DNA of 64,000 nucleotides from contig NZ_JAMQGM010000046.1 of assembly GCF_023703325.1 (NCBI RefSeq), positions 1 through 64,000 on the forward strand, given 5' to 3'. Source of the stretch: Streptomyces meridianus. GTDB lineage: Bacteria; Actinomycetota; Actinomycetes; Streptomycetales; Streptomycetaceae. Below the pieces are notes generated by a model that was not told the DNA's origin, searched no databases, and saw only the letters and a list, made by a program, of their open reading frames with translations. The stretch's first letter is position 1. Every line of letters begins with the position of its first letter. A program made the position numbers and the translations under genes. Below, piece after piece: positions 28,759 to 37,169 of the stretch.

Positions 28759-28994
28759 GCGTCCGTCCCCCTCACGTGGAGTGCATCGATGTTCCGCCAC
28801 GGTAATCGACGGACTGCGCCCGGGCGAGGCACATGGTGACAAGAGGCACATGCGATGGGACGACTATGGGGTCCCACCACATGGGTGGATGACGGCCGGG
28901 TTTCTACGGTGTGGCGACACGAAGCAGAACAACAACCGTCCAGGGCCGCTGCGCATCCGCGCCCGACCCCCGCTCCCGCCCGGAAGTGGTGACC
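28759..28994. promoter_or_regulatory. Divergent region, NTF2-like gene / MHS symporter gene
   Basis: 236 bp containing AGGCACATG twice (28827-28835 and 28844-28852, 17-bp period) and GGGAC (28857-28861) with GTCCC (28871-28875), a symmetric pair 9 bases apart. Either could be operator half-sites. No -10/-35 pair was convincing. Confidence 0.35.
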
Positions 28995-30386
28995 ATGGCT
29001 ACCCCGGCCTCCGTGCCCGCAAAACCCGGTTCGATCCGTCGTATCGTCGCCGCCAGCCTCATCGGCACCACGATCGAGTGGTACGACTTCTTCCTCTACG
29101 GCGCCGCCGCCGCGATCGTCTTCAACCAGCTCTTCTTCCCCGGTTCGGACCCCCTGGTCGGCACGCTGCTGGCATTCCTGACCTACGCGGTGGGCTTCGC
29201 GGCCCGGCCTGTCGGAGCGCTCGTCTTCGGCCATTACGGCGACCGGCTGGGCCGGAAGAAGCTGCTGGTGCTGAGCCTGATGATGATGGGCGGCGCCACC
29301 TTCGCCATCGGTCTGCTCCCCACGCACGCCGCCGTCGGCTCGGCCGCTCCCCTGCTGCTGACCGCGCTGCGCCTGGTCCAGGGCTTCGCCCTGGGCGGTG
29401 AGTGGGGCGGCGCGGTGCTGCTCGTCTCGGAGCACGGCGAGCCCGAGCGCCGCGGGTTCTGGGCGTCCTGGCCGCAGACCGGCGCTCCTGCCGGCCAACT
29501 GCTGGCGACCGGCGTCCTCGCGGTGCTCACGGCCACGACGTCCGACGCGGCGTTCCTCTCGTGGGGCTGGCGCGTGCCGTTCCTGCTCTCCGGTGTTCTG
29601 GTCCTCATCGGTCTGTGGATCCGGCTGTCGGTCGACGAGTCCCCGGTCTTCAAGGCCGCGCTGGCCAGGGCCGAGGAGCGCAAGGCGCAGAACATCGTGG
29701 AGAAGGCTCCGCTGGTCGCGGTGCTGCGTCACCACTGGCGCGATGTGCTGGTGGCCATCGGCTGCCGGATGGCCGAGAACATCAGCTACTACGTGATCAC
29801 CGCCTTCGTGCTGGTCTACGCGGTCGAGCAGGCCGGGATGGACAAGCAGTCCGCCCTCAACGCGGTGCTGATCGCCTCCGCCATTCACTTCGTCACGATC
29901 CCGATGTGGGGCGCGCTCTCCGACCGCCTGGGCCGCCGGCCCGTGTACCTGATCGGAGCCGCCGGTGTGGGCCTGTGGGCCTTCCCGTTCTTCTCGCTCG
30001 TCGACACGGAGAGCTTCGCCGCCCTGCTCCTCGCGGTGACGGTCGGGCTGTTCTTCCACGGCGCGATGTACGCCCCGCAGGCGGCCTTCTTCGCGGAGAT
30101 GTTCACGACCCGGGTGCGGTACTCGGGAGCCTCGATCGGCGCCCAGTTCTCGTCGGTCGCTGCCGGCGCCCCGGCCCCGCTGATCGCCACGGCGCTGCTG
30201 GCGGAGTCCGGCGAATCGACCATGATCTCGCTCTACGTCATCGCGGCCGCGTTGCTGACCCTGCTGGCGGTGTGGGTGGCGAAGGAGACCCGCGAGCGCG
30301 ATCTCAGCGCCGTCGAGCCGCAGGACGGGGTGGGCGGGTCCACCTCCCCGGCCGGCTCGGCTCCGGCCGCCCCCACGGGCAGCTGA
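28995..30386 (+). CDS. MHS-family (major facilitator) metabolite:H+ symporter
   Basis: A 463-residue transporter with about 12 membrane helices. IGTTIEWYDFFLYGAAAA at helix 1 is the hallmark of the metabolite:H+ symporter family (ProP, ShiA, KgtP, DctA-like), FGHYGDRLGRKKLLV is the loop 2-3 motif, and RLVQGFALGGEWGGAVLLVSE in two parts at helix 4 is equally typical. Substrates are organic acids or compatible solutes. The convergent neighbours, a PucR regulator and 3-hydroxybutyrate dehydrogenase, suggest a small organic acid. ATG at 28995 gives the family N-terminus. Confidence 0.88.
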   Translation: MATPASVPAKPGSIRRIVAASLIGTTIEWYDFFLYGAAAAIVFNQLFFPGSDPLVGTLLAFLTYAVGFAARPVGALVFGHYGDRLGRKKLLVLSLMMMGGATFAIGLLPTHAAVGSAAPLLLTALRLVQGFALGGEWGGAVLLVSEHGEPERRGFWASWPQTGAPAGQLLATGVLAVLTATTSDAAFLSWGWRVPFLLSGVLVLIGLWIRLSVDESPVFKAALARAEERKAQNIVEKAPLVAVLRHHWRDVLVAIGCRMAENISYYVITAFVLVYAVEQAGMDKQSALNAVLIASAIHFVTIPMWGALSDRLGRRPVYLIGAAGVGLWAFPFFSLVDTESFAALLLAVTVGLFFHGAMYAPQAAFFAEMFTTRVRYSGASIGAQFSSVAAGAPAPLIATALLAESGESTMISLYVIAAALLTLLAVWVAKETRERDLSAVEPQDGVGGSTSPAGSAPAAPTGS

Positions 30387-30406
30387 CGCCCGGAGCGCGG
30401 GCGCTC

Positions 30407-30455
30407 CGAGAGGCCCGTTCCTCCACCTCTGCCAGGTGGAGGAACGGGCCTCTCG
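30407..30455. terminator. Perfect 22-bp hairpin between MHS symporter and PucR regulator
   Basis: Arms 30407-30428 and 30434-30455 are perfectly complementary (22 bp, CGAGAGG...ACCT) with a 5-base CTGCC loop. An alternative smaller hairpin, CGGAGCGC-GG-GCGCTCCG, overlaps its left edge at 30391-30408. It separates two convergent genes, so it should stop transcription both ways. Confidence 0.75.
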
Positions 30456-30519
30456 CACGCGCTGCGGGACCGGACCCGGCTCGGCAGCTCGGGCGCAGCC
30501 TGCCGGCGACGGTCAGCGG

Positions 30520-32436
30520 TCAGCGGTCGACGGCCGACGCCAGCCCGTGCAGGCGCAGCGCGAGCTGGATCTCCAGGGTGTTGGACGGCGTCTGCCAGTC
30601 GGGGCCGAGGAGCCGGCCGATGCGCTCCAGGCGCTGGGCGACGGTGTTGACGTGGACGTGCAGGGCGTCCTTGGTGCGGACCGGGCTCATGCCGCAGCCG
30701 AAGTAGGCGTCGAGGGTCCGCACCAGTTCGGTGCCGCGCCGTTCGTCGTAGTCGACGACCGCGCCGATGGTGCGGTGCACGAAGGCCCCGACGTCGCGGC
30801 TGTCGGCCAGCAGCAGCCCCAGGAAGCCGAAGTCCTCGGCTGCCGCCCCCTGGCCCGCGCGGCCGAGCAGCCGCAGGGTCTCCAGACAGCGCCGGGACTC
30901 GGCGTAGGCGCCGGCCACGGTTCCCGGGCGGCTTCCCGGCGCCTCGACGGGCGCGGAGGCCCCCACGGTGACCGGGGCGCTGACGGCGTTGCCGAGCTGC
31001 TTGGCGACCTGCCGGGCGGTCTCGGCGGCGCTGCCGTCGCTCCCCAGAGGCAGCAGCAGCACGGTTCCGCCGTCCCGCGCCGCCGCCAGGCCGTGCCGGG
31101 TCGCCGCGAGGTGGGAGGCCGCGGACCACAGTCGCTGCCGTTCGTCCGTCTCCTGTTCGGCGCTGCCGGGGACGGGATTCTCGACGCGCGCGCTCAGCAC
31201 CACGTTCGGGGCGTCGAGGTCGGCGTGCAGCCGGGCGGCGCGCTCACGCAGCAGGCGCGGGTCGCGGTCGGAGGCGTCGAGGAGGTCGTCCAGAAGCTCG
31301 CCGCGCACCCGTTGCTCGGCTTCCCCGGCCGAGCGCCGGGCGAGCAGCAGCAGGGAGGTCACCATGGCGGCACGTTCCAGGGTCCGCTGGTCCACGGAGT
31401 CGAGGGACGGGTGTCCTTCGAGGACCAGCGCGCCGAACAGCTCTCCGCCGGCGGAGACGGCCGCGACCCAGTCGTCGCCTTCGAGGACGGCGTGGCCGTC
31501 CTCGCGGGAGCGGTCGACGGCTTCGGCCGGGACGGCCGCGGCCTCGAAGAACCTGACCGTCCCCTGGAGGACCTCGCCGACAGCGGCCGCCACGTCCTGC
31601 ACACCGCCGCCGCGCAGCACCAGCTCCGCGAGCCGGTCGTGCACGTCGGAGGCGCGCTCGATCATGGCACTGCCGTCGCGGATGATCTTGTTGGCGGCCT
31701 CGAGTTCCGCAAGCGCCGAGCGGGTCTCGCCCAGCAGGTTCGCGGTGTCGATGGCCACGGCGGCATGTGCGGCGAAGGACCCGAGCAGGGCGATCTGCCC
31801 GCGTTCGAAGACGCGGGCACGGCGGTCGGCTGCGAACAGCACGCCGATGACGCCGCTGCCCAGCATCAGCGGCACCCCGAGGATCGCGACCAGCCCTTCG
31901 TCCCTGACCCCGGAGTCGATGTCGCGCGTGTGCTGGAAGCGCGGGTCGTCGAAGTAGTTCTCGGTGACGTACGGCCGGGCCGTCTGGGCGACGAGCCCTC
32001 CCAGCCCCTCGCCCATGCCCAGTCGCAACTGCTGGAAGCGGGCGGAGACCGAGCCGTCGGTGACCCGCATGTAGGTGTCGCCGGCGGCGGGATCGTTGAG
32101 CGTCAGGTAGGCGACTTCGCTGCCCAGCAGCGACCGCGCGCGCTGCACGATGGCGTGCAGCACCGCGTCGAGGTCCCGCAGGCCCGCCAGGTCGTGGGCG
32201 GTCTCGAAGAGCGCGGACAGCTCCGCCTCGCGTCTGCGGCGGCCCTCCAGCTCGGCGCGGACCCGCAGGGCGTGCATCTTGTCCCGGTCGAGCATCGCCA
32301 GCTCCTCGGCGGACGCCCCGTCGGCGCGCGCCCGCAGCACCGGCCGCTCGTACTCCTCGGCGGGTGCGCCACGGGCGAGAAGGCCGAGGTAGGCGGATTC
32401 GGCGGGTTCCGGGGACCGGGGACGGGCGGAGGACAT
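30520..32436 (-). CDS. GAF-domain PucR/CdaR-type transcriptional regulator
   Basis: A 638-residue regulator. A GAF domain (about residues 70-235, e.g. ARSLLGSEVAYLTLND, GEGLGGLVAQTARPY, ILGVPLMLGSGVIGVLFAAD) senses a small molecule, a middle region is CdaR-like, and the C-terminus has the PucR helix-turn-helix VHVNTVAQRLERIGRLLG. It lies 113 bp downstream of the 3-hydroxybutyrate dehydrogenase gene on the same strand and probably controls that gene and the MHS symporter. The ATG at 32436 lacks a strong ribosome site, but no better start is seen. Confidence 0.85.
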   Translation of the reverse strand: MSSARPRSPEPAESAYLGLLARGAPAEEYERPVLRARADGASAEELAMLDRDKMHALRVRAELEGRRRREAELSALFETAHDLAGLRDLDAVLHAIVQRARSLLGSEVAYLTLNDPAAGDTYMRVTDGSVSARFQQLRLGMGEGLGGLVAQTARPYVTENYFDDPRFQHTRDIDSGVRDEGLVAILGVPLMLGSGVIGVLFAADRRARVFERGQIALLGSFAAHAAVAIDTANLLGETRSALAELEAANKIIRDGSAMIERASDVHDRLAELVLRGGGVQDVAAAVGEVLQGTVRFFEAAAVPAEAVDRSREDGHAVLEGDDWVAAVSAGGELFGALVLEGHPSLDSVDQRTLERAAMVTSLLLLARRSAGEAEQRVRGELLDDLLDASDRDPRLLRERAARLHADLDAPNVVLSARVENPVPGSAEQETDERQRLWSAASHLAATRHGLAAARDGGTVLLLPLGSDGSAAETARQVAKQLGNAVSAPVTVGASAPVEAPGSRPGTVAGAYAESRRCLETLRLLGRAGQGAAAEDFGFLGLLLADSRDVGAFVHRTIGAVVDYDERRGTELVRTLDAYFGCGMSPVRTKDALHVHVNTVAQRLERIGRLLGPDWQTPSNTLEIQLALRLHGLASAVDR

Positions 32437-32549
32437 GCTGACAGGGATACCCGGACGGGACCCCGGCGCGCCACCCCTGATCACCCGGGCCCCGGCCCTG
32501 CCGTCCGCCCCGCCCCGGGGCATCCGCCCCGGTTCCGGCGCGTCGCGGC

Positions 32550-33377
32550 TCAGTGGGCGGTCCATCCGCCATCGAGCGGCAGCGACACCCCGGTGATGAA
32601 GGACGCCGGCTCGGTGCAGAGGTAGGCCACGGCCTCGGCGACCTCGTCCGTTTCCACCAGCCGCTTCACGGCGGAGTCCGCGAGCATGATGTCGGTGACG
32701 ACCCGCTCCTCCGGGATGCCGTGGGCGGCCGCCTGGTCGGCGATCTGGCGCTCGACGAGCGGCGTGCGGACGTACCCGGGGCTCACGCAGTTCGAGGTGA
32801 CCCCGTGCTCGGCCCCTTCCAGGGCGACGACCTTCGACAGCCCCTCGAGCCCGTGCTTGGCGGCCACGTAGGCCGACTTGAACGGCGAGGCACGCAGTCC
32901 GTGGACGGAGGAGATGTTGACGATCCGGCCCCAGCCCTGTGCGTACATGTGGGGAAGCGCACCCCGCACGAGCCGGAACGGGGATTCGAGCATCACCTTC
33001 AGGACGGTACCGAAGACCTCGGGCGGGAACTCCTCGACCGGCTTCACCAGCTGGATCCCCGCGTTGTTGACGAGAACGTCGACTCCTCGGGCGGCCTCCT
33101 CGGCGGCGTCGAGGTCGGTGAGGTCGAGCACGCGCGGTACGAGGGACCCGGGCAGGTCCCCGGCCTTCCGGATCAGGTCCTCGAGCCCGTCCTCGTCCCG
33201 GTCCACGGCTCTGACCTCGGCACCGGCGGCGGTCAGACGCAGGGCGCAGGCGCTGCCGATCCCTCCGGCCGCACCGGTCACCAGGGCGGTGCGGCCGGTG
33301 AGGTCGAGGCCGGCGGCAGAGCGCGGCGCGGGGACGGGTGCGGGGGCGGGCTGTCCTGATGTGCTCGACGCGGTCAT
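32550..33377 (-). CDS. 3-hydroxybutyrate dehydrogenase (short-chain dehydrogenase)
   Basis: A 275-residue SDR enzyme with TGAAGGIG as NAD-binding loop near residue 35, NNAG near 105, catalytic Ser in ISSVHG and the Tyr-x3-Lys SAYVAAKHG near 170. The segments GIQLVKPVEEFPPE, SPGYVRTPLVERQI and the C-terminal ITGVSLPLDGGWTAH are those of D-3-hydroxybutyrate dehydrogenases, which oxidise 3-hydroxybutyrate to acetoacetate. The first 25 residues are a proline-alanine extension without function in the family. ATG at 33377 chosen; GTG at 33386 is in frame. Confidence 0.88.
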   Translation of the reverse strand: MTASSTSGQPAPAPVPAPRSAAGLDLTGRTALVTGAAGGIGSACALRLTAAGAEVRAVDRDEDGLEDLIRKAGDLPGSLVPRVLDLTDLDAAEEAARGVDVLVNNAGIQLVKPVEEFPPEVFGTVLKVMLESPFRLVRGALPHMYAQGWGRIVNISSVHGLRASPFKSAYVAAKHGLEGLSKVVALEGAEHGVTSNCVSPGYVRTPLVERQIADQAAAHGIPEERVVTDIMLADSAVKRLVETDEVAEAVAYLCTEPASFITGVSLPLDGGWTAH

Positions 33378-33432
33378 GGTCGGCACCCTAGGCAGCGGTC
33401 AGGGCACCACCGATGTGCTCACGCGCCATACT

Positions 33433-33912
33433 TCACGGGCCAGTGGTGGGGTCGAACCACGTCGGCCCCGAATCGAGTGCCTGCTTGATCCGCGTCAGGG
33501 CGAACTCCTCGAGCTCGGGCAGGGCGTCGATGGCGAACCAGCGCACGTCCAGGGACTCGTCGTCGTTGACGCGGGCCTCGCCGCCGACGGCCCGGCAGCG
33601 CAGGGTGACGTCCATGAACTGGCAGGTGTCGCCGTTGGGGTAGGTGAAGGGGTCCAGGGCCTGGACCAGCACGACCCGTTCCGGGACGCAGTGCACCCCG
33701 GTCTCCTCGAGAACCTCGCGGACCGCGGTCCGGGCCGGCTGTTCGCCGGGCTCCGGGATTCCGCCGATGACGGACCAGCGCCCGGTGTCCTTGCGTTTGC
33801 CGAGCAGGACGCGGCCTTCGGCATCGAACACGATGGCGCTGACGCCGGGGAGCCAGAGCAGCTGGTGCCCTGCGGTCTCCCGCAGCCGGCGGATGAATTC
33901 GGGTGTGGCCAT
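33433..33912 (-). CDS. NUDIX hydrolase
   Basis: A 159-residue NUDIX protein with a complete Nudix box, GGIPEPGEQPARTAVREVLEETGV at about residues 49-72 (shown here in part: G-x5-E-x7-REVLEETG), which binds Mg2+ and cleaves a nucleoside diphosphate linked to X. The N-terminus (FIRRLRETAGHQLLWLPGVSAIVFD) is common in streptomycete NUDIX enzymes of unknown substrate. It is on the same strand as, and 55 bp upstream of, the dehydrogenase gene but probably independent. Confidence 0.88.
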   Translation of the reverse strand: MATPEFIRRLRETAGHQLLWLPGVSAIVFDAEGRVLLGKRKDTGRWSVIGGIPEPGEQPARTAVREVLEETGVHCVPERVVLVQALDPFTYPNGDTCQFMDVTLRCRAVGGEARVNDDESLDVRWFAIDALPELEEFALTRIKQALDSGPTWFDPTTGP

Positions 33913-33996
33913 GGGGCGAGAGTACGGCCTGTGCCGGGCGGGGCGCGGCCCAGACCGAGGACGGGCGCGAAGGCGTCCGGGGTGTGCCTCTGAACG

Positions 33997-34020
33997 GCCC
34001 CGTCCGCCGTCGGACGGGGC
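33997..34020. terminator. 10-bp GC hairpin after membrane protein gene
   Basis: GCCCCGTCCG (33997-34006), loop CCGT, CGGACGGGGC (34011-34020), perfect. It lies 82 bp downstream of the leftward gene ending at 34103 and before the NUDIX start, so it could end that transcript. Confidence 0.5.
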
Positions 34021-34102
34021 TCGGTGTCCGGTGCTCCCGGGAACGGCGGCTGGAGAAGGGCGCGCCGGGCGGCCGAAGCCGGGTGGGGCGTGAGGGACAG
34101 CC

Positions 34103-34669
34103 CTACACCTGGGCCTGGTGGCCGGGGAGGCCGCTCATGCCCAGCCGGTCCCTGATCACGCGGACGGCGGACTCGGCTCCGTCGACCGTGACGGTGAACG
34201 TCCGGTCGCCGCGCAGGCGCAGCAGGAACCCTTCCCCGCGCCGGACCACCACGGCCGTGCCCTTCTCCGGCCGCCACCGGTACCCCCAGCCGCCCCAGTG
34301 GCACGGTGTCACCCGGGGCAGGAACTCGGCGCCGGTGATGTCGTCGAACGGGATGTTCCGGCGCGGCACTCCGACGTGTCCGCACCGGATCCGGACGGCA
34401 TCGTGGTCGATCCGCACGACGACGTGAACGAAGGCGAGGGTTCCGAAGAGCACCAGCAGACCGGCGGCGAGGCAGCCGACGACGGCCATGACCAGCGGGA
34501 CGATCGCGGTGGTCCAGGACGCGACGACGGCCAGCCGGACGCCGAGGACGAGACAGGCCACACCTGCGGCCGCGAGCAGCCACTGCAGGCGGTTGGAGGC
34601 GTGCCCGCTCCACACCGTGCGGTGCGGGCCCGCGCCGGAGGATGCCGTGCCGTGCGGATGGTGCCTCAT
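34103..34669 (-). CDS. Hypothetical membrane protein
   Basis: A 188-residue protein with two membrane helices (LQWLLAAAGVACLVLGVRLAVV and TAIVPLVMAVVGCLAAGLLVLF, given in part) and a C-terminal soluble domain that starts VRIDHDAVRIRCG. The soluble part, with IPFDDITGAEFLPRVTPCHWGGWGYRW, looks like a PH-like (bPH) fold often found after membrane helices in actinomycetes. Function unknown. Confidence 0.65.
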   Translation of the reverse strand: MRHHPHGTASSGAGPHRTVWSGHASNRLQWLLAAAGVACLVLGVRLAVVASWTTAIVPLVMAVVGCLAAGLLVLFGTLAFVHVVVRIDHDAVRIRCGHVGVPRRNIPFDDITGAEFLPRVTPCHWGGWGYRWRPEKGTAVVVRRGEGFLLRLRGDRTFTVTVDGAESAVRVIRDRLGMSGLPGHQAQV

Positions 34670-34770
34670 ACCCCGAGCCTACTTGCGGGGACGGGTCCGG
34701 AGCGGGACGGCTTCCTCCGGCACCCGGGTCGGCACGGCTCGGTCCGCGCGGGTCCGGCGTGCGAGGAACC

Positions 34771-34798
34771 CGGCGCCCGATGCTCCGATCGGGCGCCG
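34771..34798 (-). terminator. Hairpin directly after racemase-like gene
   Basis: Perfect 11-bp stem: CGGCGCCCGAT (34771-34781), loop GCTCCG, ATCGGGCGCCG (34788-34798). It begins at the base following the stop codon of the leftward gene ending at 34799. Confidence 0.65.
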
Positions 34799-35590
34799 TC
34801 AGCCCTGTGCGGCCGGCGCCGTGGAAGCCAGCAGCCGCCCTTCGGCGTACGTCAGCGCGGCGTCCGGCAGGCCCGCCTCCCGGCCGCTGAGGAGAACCGT
34901 GAGGTCGCCGCTCATCGCCGCGCCGGGGTCGGGTCGCACGCCGATCCGGCGCAGGGCCTGGGCAGCGACGGCTCCGGCCGAGGTGTGCAGGACGAGCGGG
35001 GCCAGGCCGGGCTGCTGCACGGCGGCGCGGATGCGTTCGGCGACCAGTTCGTAGTGGGTGCAGCCGAGGACGACGGCGCGGACGTCGCGCGGCGTGCGGG
35101 CCGCAGCGGCCTCGATCGCGGCGTCGACCGCGGCCTCGTCGGCCCGTTCCACGGCGTCCGCCAACCCGGGGCAGGGCACCTCGGTGGCCTCGACGCCGTC
35201 GGCGAAATCCCGGATCAGGGCGCGCTGGTAATCACTGCCGGTGGTGGCCGGGGTGGCCCAGACGGCGATCGGTCCGCCCCCGGCCGCGGCGGGCTTGACG
35301 GCCGGAACGGTGCCGACGACGGGGAAGGCGTGCTCGAACTCCTCGCGGATCACGGGCAGCCCATGGACGGAGGCCGTGTTGCAGGCGACGATCAGCGCGT
35401 CGGGATCATGCGCCGCGGCTGCCCGGGCACAGGCCAGGGCGCGGTCGGCAATGTCCTCGGATGTCAGGGGTCCCCACGGCATCCCGTCCGGGTCCGAGGT
35501 GAGAACGAGCGCGGCGTCGGGGCGCAGCCGGCGCACCGCGGCGGCTGCCGCCAGAAGGCCGATACCGGAGTCCAGCAGTGCGATCTTCAC
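34799..35590 (-). CDS. Asp/Glu racemase family protein (glutamate racemase-like)
   Basis: A 263-residue protein of the aspartate/glutamate racemase fold. It retains the MurI active-site trio: DSGIG near residue 7, the first catalytic cysteine in ACNTAS near residue 70, and the second in LGCTHYEL near residue 177. The opening lacks the second glycine of DSGVGG, and the sequence between the cysteines is divergent, so it may be a MurI paralogue rather than the housekeeping enzyme. GTG at 35588-35590 with AGGG upstream. Confidence 0.78.
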   Translation of the reverse strand: MKIALLDSGIGLLAAAAAVRRLRPDAALVLTSDPDGMPWGPLTSEDIADRALACARAAAAHDPDALIVACNTASVHGLPVIREEFEHAFPVVGTVPAVKPAAAGGGPIAVWATPATTGSDYQRALIRDFADGVEATEVPCPGLADAVERADEAAVDAAIEAAAARTPRDVRAVVLGCTHYELVAERIRAAVQQPGLAPLVLHTSAGAVAAQALRRIGVRPDPGAAMSGDLTVLLSGREAGLPDAALTYAEGRLLASTAPAAQG

Positions 35591-35731
35591 CCGGCAACCC
35601 TAGTGGATCGCCCGCCACCGCCCCCCGTCGGCCCCCGGACGGGGAGGCCGCATCGTGGCAGGCGCAGGCGGGCCGGGAAACACCGGCCGCACCTCTCGGG
35701 CGGCCGGTCCGGCGTCCGTCAGACTGCCGGG

Positions 35732-36934
35732 GTGAGCCCCCTGTTCTGGATCTCCCTCGCCTCGATGTCGGCATGGTGCTGGCTGGTGTCGGCCCACGGT
35801 CTCTTCTGGCTCACCGGCACCCGGCTGCCCGCCTGTCCGCCGCCCGCAGTCTGGCCGGACGTTGCCGTGGTCGTCCCGGCCCGGGATGAGGCCGCGCTGC
35901 TGCCGGTCAGCCTTCCGTCGCTGCTCGCCCAGGACTATCCGGGCCGGTTCGAGGTGGTTCTGGTGGATGACGGGAGCACGGACGGCACGGGCGCTCTGGG
36001 CCGGGCCCTCGGCGAGGCCCATCCGTCGGTGCGTGACGGCAGGACGGTGCTGACCGTCTGTTCGCCCGGCGAACCGGAGCCGGGGTGGACGGGGAAGCTG
36101 TGGGCGGTGAACCACGGGATCGCGGTCGCCCGGTCCCGGATGCCGGGCCTGCGTCATCTGCTGCTGACCGACGCCGACATCGAGCACGGACCGGGCAGCC
36201 TGCGGGCGCTGGTGTCCGCAGCGGAGTCGGACGATCTCGACCTGGTCTCGCTGATGGCCCGGTTGCGGGTGGAGACACCGTGGGAGCGCCTGATCGTCCC
36301 GGCGTTCGTCTACTTCTTCGCTCAGCTCTACCCGTTCCGCCGGGTCAACCGGGCCGGTTCACGGACGGCCGCCGCCGCGGGCGGCTGTGTCCTGCTGCGT
36401 GACGAGGCGGCTGCCCGGGCCGGTGTTCCGGGGGGCATCCGCGGGGCCGTCATCGACGACGTGTCCCTGGCCCGCGCGGTCAAGCGCAGCGGGGGCCGGA
36501 TCCGGCTGGGCTTGGCGGACGGGGTGCGCAGCGTGCGGCCGTACCCGGGGCTGGGTGAGTTGTGGCGCATGGTGTCGCGCTGCGCGTACGCCCAGCTCGG
36601 GCACAGTCCGCTGGTGCTCGCCGGTGCGGTCGCGGCGCTGGCCGTCGTCTACCTGCTGCCACCGGTGGCGGTGGTCGCCGGCGTGTGGCGGGGGGACGGT
36701 GCGGCAGCGGCGGCAGGCGGCTGCGCGTGGGCGCTGATGACGGTGACCTACCTGCCGATGCTGCGCCACTACCGGCAGCCCGTCCTGCTCGCACCGTCCC
36801 TGCCGTTCACGGCTCTGCTCTATCTGCTCATGACGGTCGACTCGGCGGTCCAGCACGCCCGCGGGCGGGGGGCGGCCTGGAAAGGCCGGACGTACGCCCG
36901 GCCGGGGACGGCCCGGGAGGGCGCGGGCGGCTGA
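35732..36934 (+). CDS. hpnB: HpnB-like family 2 glycosyltransferase
   Basis: A 400-residue membrane glycosyltransferase. One N-terminal membrane segment is followed by a GT-A domain with VVVPARDEAALLP, VLVDDGSTDGTG, LLTDADIEHG and the LYPFRRVNRAGSRTAAAAGG segment, then about three C-terminal helices (LAGAVAALAVVYLLPPVAVV). The WTGKLWAV and DLVSLMARLRVETPWERLI runs match hopene-associated HpnB. HpnB is of uncertain role in hopanoid biosynthesis, and no hopanoid gene lies nearby. GTG at 35732 is the most upstream reasonable start. Confidence 0.78.
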   Translation: MSPLFWISLASMSAWCWLVSAHGLFWLTGTRLPACPPPAVWPDVAVVVPARDEAALLPVSLPSLLAQDYPGRFEVVLVDDGSTDGTGALGRALGEAHPSVRDGRTVLTVCSPGEPEPGWTGKLWAVNHGIAVARSRMPGLRHLLLTDADIEHGPGSLRALVSAAESDDLDLVSLMARLRVETPWERLIVPAFVYFFAQLYPFRRVNRAGSRTAAAAGGCVLLRDEAAARAGVPGGIRGAVIDDVSLARAVKRSGGRIRLGLADGVRSVRPYPGLGELWRMVSRCAYAQLGHSPLVLAGAVAALAVVYLLPPVAVVAGVWRGDGAAAAAGGCAWALMTVTYLPMLRHYRQPVLLAPSLPFTALLYLLMTVDSAVQHARGRGAAWKGRTYARPGTAREGAGG

Positions 36935-36940
36935 CGGTTC

Positions 36941-36983
36941 GTTTCCCGTCCGGCCCGGCCGGCGGGTTCCGGGGACCGGAAAC
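36941..36983 (+). terminator. Hairpin after hpnB-like gene
   Basis: GTTTCCCGTCC (36941-36951) pairs with GGACCGGAAAC (36973-36983) with a single mismatch; the GC-rich loop can fold further. It starts 7 bp after the stop codon. Confidence 0.5.
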
Positions 36984-37085
36984 ACCCTTGTCTTGTCCTC
37001 ACCCTCCAAAACCCGCCAGAAGTCTCAGCCTTCAACTGATTTCGACACCGTGTGGCCGGCATTTTGCGGCGCTATGCCTGCTTTG

Positions 37086-37169
37086 GGGAATCGCCGTTCC
37101 CGACTGACCGGGAAACAACCCTCGAATCGGTCTCCCCAACCGGCACATCGTGGGCTTAACTTATGAAGC
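37086..37169 (+). promoter_or_regulatory. Inverted repeats and possible leaderless promoter before DUF6643 gene
   Basis: GGGAA (37086), TTCCCG (37097-37102) and CGGGAA (37109-37114) make overlapping inverted repeats, the second pair being a perfect 6-bp IR over 18 bp. Closer to the gene, TTAACT at 37156-37161 sits about 9 bases before the ATG and no ribosome site is present, so the transcript may begin at the start codon. This is inference. Confidence 0.35.

Noticed and set aside
33440-33470. tRNA-like GGTCGAACCAC stretch
   Set aside because: It lies within the NUDIX coding sequence and no acceptor or anticodon stems can be formed around it.
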